A stretch of 64,000 nt of DNA from Lumbricus terrestris (taxonomy: Eukaryota > Annelida > Clitellata > Crassiclitellata > Lumbricidae), in contig OX457036.1 in the NCBI GenBank assembly GCA_949752735.1, forward strand, positions 20,009,169 to 20,073,168, given 5' to 3'. Made by a program: the position numbers and the translations under genes. Positions 30,736 to 40,700 of the stretch are shown here, in pieces; within the stretch, counting starts at the first letter, position 1; each line of letters starts with the position of its first letter. Below the pieces are notes generated by a model. That model saw nothing but the letters and a program-made list of their open reading frames with translations. It did not search any database and was not told the DNA's origin.

Positions 30736-31640
30736 CGCACTAGCCTTAATGAGTCCCTATATGCAGCTAAACAGACCTTTTAAGAAGGACTGAATTTAGG
30801 ACAGGCAATATATCAACCATCTTAGATCTTCTCAGACCAACTCACAACAAACATTTTACGCTTTCATTTAACTTTTTGCCTGTCTTGTTTAGCTTACAAG
30901 AGATTAGTGATTAACAGACTGAACTGTCTACACAAGGGTCAAGGGTTCAAACCTCGACCAGGGCATTAAGATTTTTTGAGATTGCAGTTCTTGTGCCCCT
31001 TTGCAGCATTGACAAGGTCCTATAACTTGAGTGCATTGATAGGAAACTTTTTGTTGTGAAACCCTGCAGTTGATTCTTAAGAGGGCTGCCCCCCAACTCC
31101 TGATACACTGAAACTGTTAAACTTAGGTTGCTGCTGCTCCAACTTGCTAGCACTTCATTCCCATGGCTGTCACTCATGTGTGATATATATATCATTAAGA
31201 TATGAGGCCCTTTTGCTTTCACGCCCTACATGAATCATCCGAGAAACCCCAGAAGTCCATCTGGACCCCAGAAGTTTTTGGTTGCTTAGTGAAGATTCTG
31301 GAATGTAATGCATATTTCTGTCCTGTGATGCAGACAGACAAGCAGGCAGGCAGACAGACAGACATACGGGCAGACACTGCCAGACGGGCTGCCGAATAAG
31401 CAATCAAAAGCATTAAAAAATTTGCTTATTTGCCTTCCTGTTGATGTCATCTATCAACTTTTTGATTTCCTCAGCTGGTTACTGGTTATTCTGAAGCTTC
31501 AAAAGATGCTGTCTTTGCTCTGCCACTCAATCTTTTCCGTAATATGATTCTGCTTGCACAGTGCAATGAACGGTCGGACCGAGGAAAAGAATCGACTCGA
31601 GCATCTTATTTGATCATGATGCGGTTGCCATGACAACAAG

Positions 31641-31765
31641 ATGGTCAGCAACTTCCAGTGGAAGCTGATGATTGCTGGAACTGTGGGTGGAGCGTGTGCA
31701 CTCTTCTCTTCGATTCTCGTCTTCGCGATTCTTGTTTGCAGGCACAAGAGGAAATTAAAGAGACA
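31641..31765 (+). CDS. Membrane protein coding exon 1 (transmembrane segment)
   Basis: ATG at 31641 gives MVSNFQWKLMIAG, then the helix and the basic stop. Donor GTAAGC at 31766 after two bases of a Gln codon. An overlapping out-of-frame ATG lies 11 bp upstream. The exon's 5' limit is unknown; a CCTCAG acceptor-like site ends near 31475. Confidence 0.72.
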
Positions 31766-34700
31766 GTAAGCTTCTATATTTACTAATGATTTAAAAAAAT
31801 TATATTTGTTAATGGTTTTATTAGAGTCAAAACACTGCTACGTTTATGTATTAAACCCTAAGTAGACCTATGAAGGCTATAATTAAATTTTAATTAATTA
31901 TATTTGCTTATGGTTTTATTAGAGTCAAAACGCTGCTACATTTATGTGTTAAACCCTATATTAAATTTTAATCTACAAATTTTAATCACTTATAGAATTA
32001 ATTTCATCTTGATTTCAGCGAGCTTATTAAGATTTATTTTCTGCTGCTTCAGGTTAAGTTTTCCCATTTATTTCTTGTTCTGTGTTGTGTGTCCTATGGC
32101 TGTCTACTGGCTTGAGTCAAGTTACTGTATTATAACTCATTTTGTATGAGCAATTTCTCTTCTCTTATTACTGGTTAACGACACTGCCATATCAAAGGTG
32201 ATTAGTGTCACCTTTCTCCTTTTCTAGGCTTGGGATTGGCAATGGCAGAGTGCAACGAGTGGCGGAGTTTGAGTTTTGTATGCATGCAGCATGCTATTTA
32301 TATAGCACCTTAGAGAATCTCACAAAGGCACTAGTTACTTAACATGTGGTGTGGCCTACTGGTTGACTTCATCCCACACAACAGTGAGGCACAACAGGCT
32401 TCCTCACTGTTGTGTATTGGTTTTTTGGTATTAATTAATTCATATTTCTCTAGCTGGCATGTTGTAGCTTTCTGCACTCACAAATAGCTTTCTGCACTCA
32501 TGACTAGTTTTCTGCACTCGATAGTTGCTTTCTGCACTCATGAGTTGCTTTCTGCACTCAAGAGTAACTTTCTGAACTCATTAGTAGTTTTCTGCACTCA
32601 TGAGTAGTTTTCTGCGCTCAAGAGTAGCTTTCTGCACTTAATAGTTGCTTTCTGCACTCATGAGTTGCTTTCTGAACTCAAGAGTTGCTTTCTGCACTCA
32701 TGAGTTCCTTTCTGAACTCAAGAATTGCTTTCTGAACTCAAGAGTTGCTTTCTGCACTCATGAGTTCCTTTCTGAACTCAAAGAGTTGCTTTCTGGACTC
32801 ATGGGTTCCTTTCTGAACTCAAGAGTTGCTCTCTGCACTCATGAGTAGATTTCTGCACTCATGAGTAGTTTTTCTGCACTCATGAGTAGCTTTCTGCACT
32901 CACGAATAGCTTTCTGCACTCAAGAGTTGCTTTCTGCACTCAAGAGTTGCTTTCTATACTCATGAGTAGCTTTCTGGACTCATGAGTTACCCATGCTTGC
33001 TGCTTAGCTCCAGTTGACCAGGTGCTGAATGTTGTTAATTCTCTATGATAGTTTCCTACCCCACTGATATAAAGGGTATTCCTTCTTTTTTTAAATGAGT
33101 TTGAACAGTCATTTGGCAGAGAATACTTGGTTTCTTCACCTCTGCATTGTGGTTTCAAAGTTTGGAACAGGAGAAATTAATATTAATCTAGTTCCAGGAA
33201 TAGCTTTGTCCCTCTGGTCTTAGTAAGGTCTTATCTGTTGCTGCTGTCTGAAGCCTGCAATGCATCATCCATTTTCAGGAACACAATGTCAGGTTTGTGA
33301 ATGGAATTCTCACTGGTGCCATTTTTTTCTTATATCATGCGTCTGCTGAGGGACGTAACTGCTGGTCCAAGCTCCATCCGTATCTAAATTTTGGTCTGTT
33401 TAACATTTCATGTCTACTGTGTATACAATATACATGCAGTGGTTCAGTGTTGGGTATAGCATACATTCGAGTAGAATGTCTATGGTACTAGGCCTACTAC
33501 TGCTAGTCATGAATTTTCCTTGGCAGTTGGAATAGGAAACTTCGTGAACCTATGCAGTGGGATTTTCAGATGAGAGAAATAATGATAATACTGTATTGTA
33601 TTGTATCGATGACAAGTTTTGCAGCGTCGTAGGGGGCAATCTACTTCTAGGAAGCTTTACGCACATTGTCAGCATTCGGCATTAGAGTTTGACAAAAAGA
33701 TAATGATATTTTTACAATTTTAATATTGTAGCGGACCTAGGGCTGGGCAGAAAGTACCAGGTGACCGATCACCAGTCCTAGTCCTTGAAGGTATCGTTGA
33801 CGTGTCCGCAGGTCCGGCGTTAGCTGGGGGCTAACGACTAGCCGACTAGGCTTAGGCTAACTGTGCTTAAATGAACTGTAATTAAAACGAACTATATTTA
33901 ATCAAACTGTGTTTAATAACTGCGAAATCGAACGTCTTAAACAAACTGAACACTGAATGCTAGATCACTGCGACGCGACTAAATGCGACTGAACTCTGTC
34001 GAAGAAGAAGCACTCCTGGAACTGCTAACTGACTCTGATTCCTCGAACACGAACTAAACGCTGGAACTCTGTCTGACTGATCGATCTACTACGACGAACT
34101 CTTCAACTACTTCACACTGCAACTGACGACGACTGACGACTCTCGACTCTTGACTCTTGACTTCACTACGACGATCTGCTCTGCTCTATTTATACCCTCC
34201 CAGACGCAGGTGTGCTGAATAAGTAGATATAGGCCACGGTATGCTGGATAAGTAGATGCGCTGAATAAGTAGACGTGCTGAATAAGTGGATATAGGCCAC
34301 GGTATGCTGGATAAGTAGATGCGCTGAATAAGTAGACGTGCTGAATAAGTAGACGTGCTGAATAAGTAGATATAGGCCACGGTATGCTGGATAAGTAGAT
34401 GCGCTGAATAAGTAGACGTGCTGAATAAGTAGATATAGGCCACGGTATGCTGGACAAGTAGATGCGCTGAATAAGTAGACGTGCTGAATAAGTAGACGTG
34501 CTGAATAAGTAGATGGAGCAAAGCAAGCGCACCCTAACACAGCAGGCAATCTTCGAGTTTTTCCACACGGCCCCCACAGGAGCAGTCCAAAGCCCCTTTT
34601 GGATAAAATTAACAGGGGAAAAACAAACCCCAGCATAATAAACATTGTCCATCAAGATAAGGCACACGCCTCAGTCCATAATTCTATACAAATAATCGAT

Positions 34701-37700
34701 TGGCTTATGCACAAATATCGTCCATTTCGAAAAACGCCAACTTAACTAGCACAAAAAAACAGCATCCAAACAACCAAGCATCGTTCGTGACGAACAAAAC
34801 GGCCTATTTAACAGACGAAAAACGTCCTCGGAATATTTACGTAGGCGCTAAACTAACAGAAAATAATCGTACTGTACGAAACTCAAGTTCAGAGTCCCTT
34901 TTGGCAAAATAAAACTAGGAGTGTCACCTTCTTTCTTCTTTTTCTCTTCTGAAGCGGTCCGTCTTCCGGTAAGATGAGGTCTAGTCGACGATCCAAACGG
35001 CGTCGGGGGAAGGTAGCGTAGGGGAGAGGCCAACCGGAAGGCAACCTTCGTAGATTCCGACCAAGAGATCCTTCGGCCAATGAGGAAATTCGGCCAAAAG
35101 CCTTTGAGCGAACTGCTCAGCTGTAAGGACGGCCGCGAGGGAGCGCCCTTGGCGTACGATGAACGCTGCCTCCGCCCTGGTCATCTTAGGTCCCAGGACC
35201 TCGTCCAGAACCGGATCCGGTATATCAAGCAAATCCGTGTCGAAACCCAAAGCGTCTGCGTCGGAGAAGTCGATCGTGTCCAACCAGGCCGCCACAAACG
35301 CGTCGCTGCTACTTGACGGCAGTTCGGCTACGACCCCGGGCGGCGAAGATGGCGTCGCCTCGGCCGAACCCCGCGCGGCGGGAGCGGTAGACACTCCCCT
35401 CACCCGACGAACTCGAAACGGTCGACAGGTCTTTTCGTGCCGCCATCTAGAGCGCCGAGCATAAGGTCCCGAGAAGACTTGGTCGCACAGCGCACAACTC
35501 ACGGCGTTCTGGGCTTCCATTTCTTTCGACTGGCGCTCTCTAGCGTCGGCCGTCGTCCTTTATAGAGAAGCTCGGACATGCGCAATCCGAGGATCTCGAC
35601 GGTATGCTGAAGATGTAGACGCAGGCTAGCGTATGCTGAAGATGTAGACGCAGGCTAGCGTATGCTGACGAGGAACCCGCACGCGCACCCATGCGCGTAG
35701 GAAGAGGATGTCTTCGGCGAGGAGGGGTAAATTACGCGCACGTACGTAGACACGTGCGCCGACGAGAAGAAGAGGCGCGCCGACAGGAACTTGCGCGCAG
35801 ACAGGAACTTGCGCGCCGACAGGAGGAGTAGACTGCGCGCACGTAGAGGAACTTGTGCCGACGAAGAAGAGACGCGCGCGCTACCATGCGCGCCGACAGG
35901 AACTTGCGCGCAGACAGGAACTTGCGCGCAGACAGGAGGAGTAGACTGCGCGCACGTAGAGGAACTTGTGCCGACGAAGAAGAGACGCGCGCGCTACCAT
36001 GCGCGCCGACAGGAACTTGCGCGCCGACAGGAACTTGCGCGCCGACAGGAGAAGTGGACTGCGCGCACGTAGAGGAACGTGCGCCGTCCTCCTTGTGCAC
36101 TCTACTGGAACCGGACAGGTCGACGAACGGCCCGACGGGGTCGACCCGAGATCGCCGTTGTTCCGTCCGAACCTGCATCCGTTGCATCCGTTCGATGTGC
36201 AAAGGACCTGGTCCTCGGCCTGTCGACGGCGGGTGCCGTCGCACTGTCACCGTCGTCGGTATGCCGACGTCTTGAAGACGCTTCCTCCGTTGGCGTCCCC
36301 TTCCAGCGATGACGTGGCCGGCGGCTGGAAGATGCGGCGGCATTTTCCGCTGCTTCGCTGCGTAGTCCTTCCGTCTTCCTTGCAGGCGCCTCGCTCCATT
36401 CCCCTTTCGTCCGCCCATAGCAGTGGCGGAGTTTGTCGACGTGTGCGACGAAGGGCTTAGCCTTCGGCGACTTCTGGAGGAGGTAGTTGACCGGACCGCA
36501 CGCCCGCACAACCATCATAGGTCCAGTGAAATTCCGTTGGAACTTCGGGCTGCGTCCCACGAATTTCCGTGGACTGAAGTAGTAAACCCAGTCACCTTCC
36601 CCGAATTTCGCCGGCCGCAGTCGTAGGTCGTAGGCGTGTTTGCGCCTTTCCGCGCCCTTCTTAAGACATTGGCGAGCGACGGCGTAGGCTTTCTCCAGCC
36701 GTTCCGACATCTCGGACACGTAGGCCGAATAAATAAATCTCTCTCGAATTGGTCGACCAAAATCTAACCCATATCCTCCAGGGTCGAAAGGATCAAATTC
36801 ACAGTTCAAAAACCACCCATAGGTAGGCCTAGTAGAAACGATTTCTTTCGCACGACCACAACCCACTTTTCCATGAGCGTAGCCACAATCCAATTCAAAC
36901 GCGAACACACACGCTGCGCCAGAAGAGAGTCTCAAACAAGCATCAATTCCCGAAAACGGACCGAAATCCTTCCGGGTTGGACCCGAACGAAACCGCACCG
37001 ACCAATTTTTCTCCTTAGCGAGAATCACATTTGCAGAACATCCACTCACTCCAGTTTCCAACATTTGATTCAATTGTTCATCAATAGCAGTCTGATATGG
37101 CAACGGCTGCCTCCGTAAGGGTTGTCTCACTGGACGAGAGTCCCTCGTATCAATTCTGTGTTGGGTTATCGTGGTTCGTCCCAAATCTCGGTCAGTGGTC
37201 GAGAAAATGTCCTCGTATTCGACCAATAAATCCTTCAACCGTTCCTTCACCTCCGTCGGGACATCCTCCGAAATGTCCTCCATCAGCTTCTCAACCAAAT
37301 GGGTTTCAGGACCCGTCCGTCTGTCATTTTCCTTCCTTACTTCAACATTTACGGGATGCAATTCACCCAACATTTGATTAGCAGTTAACAAAGCAGATTG
37401 CTCATTCAAGTTTACTACACGAATGCACGACTTGTTAGCATCATCACCAAGCACGACTCTGGCTACATGTAACCCAGGCCGGATCTCTTTGGACTCCGTC
37501 ATCCACGCCTGTGCAGTGGTCGTCAAGTCTCTATACTGCGTTGTGCAAGGTATATCGCACTGGGAACGAGGAAGGACAGTCGTCTCCTCTGCAACCATCA
37601 CCCTGCGGCACCAAAGCGAACCATTTCCCTTGACCAGAGGAATGCGGCGGCGACCAACAAAAAGTGCGCCTTGACCAAAACCCAATCTACAGCGATGTTG

Positions 37701-40700
37701 TCTCAACCAGTCCATTCCCAGCATTGGTTCACCGATCTGATCCGAGACAAGAAAAGTAGTGCCAATAGAAAATCCTCTGGAAATCACAATCGGAAGATCA
37801 AGCTGACCCAAAACCCTAATCGCAGTACCATTAGCAGCTAAGAGGATGCGATTGCTCGGCTGGAGCAACAACCCATCAACATCAGACGAGGGAACCAGGC
37901 TTACCTCCGACCCAGTGTCCACTAGGCATGTTCTTTGCCGTCCGTTGATCGTTCCACGGATGTAGATCGCGTTGTTCGTTACACCCGTCGTTCGGTCTCT
38001 CGTTGTATGGTTGGTGACGATCGGTCCATCATGCTCGGGCGTGGTCGGACCCGAGTTGCGTGCGTCGTCTTGACGGTTGGAAGGCTGTCGGCGTTGGCGG
38101 CATTGGCGGGCCACGTGACCCACGCGTCCACAGTTGAAGCAGGTCACGGCTCGACCAGAGTTCCCGGGTGACCTTCCCGGAGGCGGAACCGGCGGAGAGA
38201 CGTTCGGTTCGGCGTCGAGACTCGTCCGGTACGAACCTCGAAGTTCCTCCAGCTGTTGACAGATCCTTCCTTCCATGTCCTGTTGCCACTTTCGCTGGGC
38301 AGCGAAGAAGTTGTCCAATTGGGACTGAAGTTGTCCACCAGCGTCTCCATCTTGCGTCGTTCTCACCCGATTGGCTGGTCTCCGACGATCCTCCAATTCA
38401 GATGTCTGTTGATACGCGGCGAGGCGTAGAGCGGTTCGGTACGCCTCGTCGATGGTCTTCGGCTCGCGTTCTCTCACCTTGAGGGACAACTCACGGTCGC
38501 GGATCGCTTCGAGGAAGGCGTCCTTCGCGACGATCTCCGTCGTTTCGTTAGATGGAACCGGGTAGGCGAGAACGACGAGTCTCCGGATGTCGTGCAGCAA
38601 GTCGCCCAGGGTTTCATCTGATCTCTGCCGGCGATAGTAGAGTTGCGCCCGGAAGGTCTCGGCCTGACCCTCAGCGCCGTATCGTTGACGTAGTCTCTCG
38701 ACGAGCTGCTCGTAAGTGACTTCCGTCCGGGCTCCAAAATCCCAGAGAAGCTGCGTTGCTGCTTTTTCCAACGAACAGCGGAGGAAGTCCGCTTTGTCGG
38801 CTGCAGTCCATCGGTTGTGTCTCGCGCACACATCGAATTGTGCCAGGAACGATTCGAGGGATCCAGTTCCATCGAATTTTCCGGGCTTGATTGGACTCTT
38901 CTTTTCACCAACCAAGCGACTGACATTCTCCAGAATCTTTGATTCCAAAGCGCTGGCGTCTTTCTCCGGAATCAGCATGCTTTTTCGCTCCCTCTTCGGC
39001 GAGTCGTCGAAATCGATTTTCTGCAGGAAGCGGCTAGACTCGACCTCGTAGTCGACCAGAGCGTCCTTTCGTCGTCCGGCGGTAGGCGACGAAGTAGCAG
39101 GAAGGCCAGAAACACTTCCGTCCATCCCCGCGCGAGAAAACTCACCAGTTGCTGCGTTCCACATCGTTGTCAGTCCAGAATCAGATCAGCTCCCGCTTTC
39201 GTGTAGCAGTTTGTAGCGGTTCGACGAATTTCAATCACCAGTTCAGCGAAGTTAAAACGGACAAAACCAAAACCCCACTTCTGGTACCAAATTTGTAGCG
39301 GACCTAGGGCTGGGCAGAAAGTACCAGGTGACCGATCACCAGTCCTAGTCCTTGAAGGTATCGTTGACGTGTCCGCAGGTCCGGCGTTAGCTGGGGGCTA
39401 ACGACTAGCCGACTAGGCTTAGGCTAACTGTGCTTAAATGAACTGTAATTAAAACGAACTATATTTAATCAAACTGTGTTTAATAACTGCGAAATCGAAC
39501 GTCTTAAACAAACTGAACACTGAATGCTAGATCACTGCGACGCGACTAAATGCGACTGAACTCTGTCGAAGAAGAAGCACTCCTGGAACTGCTAACTGAC
39601 TCTGATTCCTCGAACACGAACTAAACGCTGGAACTCTGTCTGACTGATCGATCTACTACGACGAACTCTTCAACTACTTCACACTGCAACTGACGACGAC
39701 TGACGACTCTCGACTCTTGACTCTTGACTTCACTACGACGATCTGCTCTGCTCTATTTATACCCTCCCAGACGCAGGTGTGCTGAATAAGTAGATATAGG
39801 CCACGGTATGCTGGATAAGTAGATGCGCTGAATAAGTAGACATAGGCCAATGTATGCTGGATAAGTAGATGCGCTGAATAAGTAGACGTGCTGAATAAGT
39901 GGATATAGGCCACGGTATGCTGGATAAGTAGATGCGCTGAATAAGTAGACGTGCTGAATAAGTAGACGTGCTGAATAAGTAGATATAGGCCACGGTATGC
40001 TGGATAAGTAGATGCGCTGAATAAGTAGACGTGCTGAATAAGTAGATATAGGCCACGGTATGCTGGACAAGTAGATGCGCTGAATAAGTAGACGTGCTGA
40101 ATAAGTAGACGTGCTGAATAAGTAGATGGAGCAAAGCAAGCGCACCCTAACACAGCAGGCAATCTTCGAGTTTTTCCACAATATTATTATTATTATTATC
40201 GTTATTGATATTATTATTATCATTATTATTATTATGATTATTATTATTATTACTGTTATTATTATTATTATTATTATTAAGTTCTTGCCGCTGGTGTGTG
40301 ATGTCAAAATCAAAACTAAGCTGTAATAGCGAGCGAATATTCTTCAGGCGATGAGTCATGAGACAGAAAGGCAGCATATGGTGGACTAGTAAAATCTTTC
40401 AGAAAGGTAAATCTGGGGTTAGACTTGACGACAGGTACCTCTTGAATATCATCCGAACAAGAGAATGTTGCATTTGCTACCCACAGTCATGTGCTCATTA
40501 AATTTTTCGCATATTAAAGTATTTTTATGTAAAATTGAAAATTCCTGATTCCTCAGCACTTTTTAAATCTTAAGTCTTTTATTTGATAGCCGAGATCAGT
40601 GCATACGCATTTTGTCTGTTTGCAGAGCGGCTGAGCGTCTTAAACGCCGGCGTCTGTCTGCTCCATCGGCTGAACCTTCAGACCTCGTCCGTGGTGACAA

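Larger units (their letters stand above)
33727..40180 (-). mobile_element. Non-autonomous Ty3/gypsy element, antisense in the membrane-protein gene
   Basis: Flanked by long direct repeats starting TGTAGCGGACC and ending TTTTTCCACA, with duplication ATAT (33723-33726 and 40181-40184; possibly AATAT). On the minus strand: 5' LTR 39294-40180, leader with primer site, gag-protease frame with RT remnant and integrase C-terminus (39164-36102), repeats, a zinc-finger-like frame (35520-34981), 3' LTR 33727-34567. RNase H, YxDD and integrase core are absent. CpG-rich interior differs from the AT-rich host intron. Confidence 0.9.

Noticed and set aside
32465..32987. CRISPR-like look of regularly spaced repeats
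   Set aside because: Units are contiguous with no unique spacers, in an animal intron. It is a minisatellite.
34107..34667. Minus-strand frames of up to 186 residues over the gypsy LTR (also 39674-40313)
   Set aside because: Repetitive peptides generated by the LTR minisatellite; not conserved coding.
35791..36460. Plus-strand frames of 93-164 residues in the GC-rich repeats
   Set aside because: Products of 17-bp and 113-bp tandem repeats in stop-poor GC-rich DNA, opposite the real element frame.
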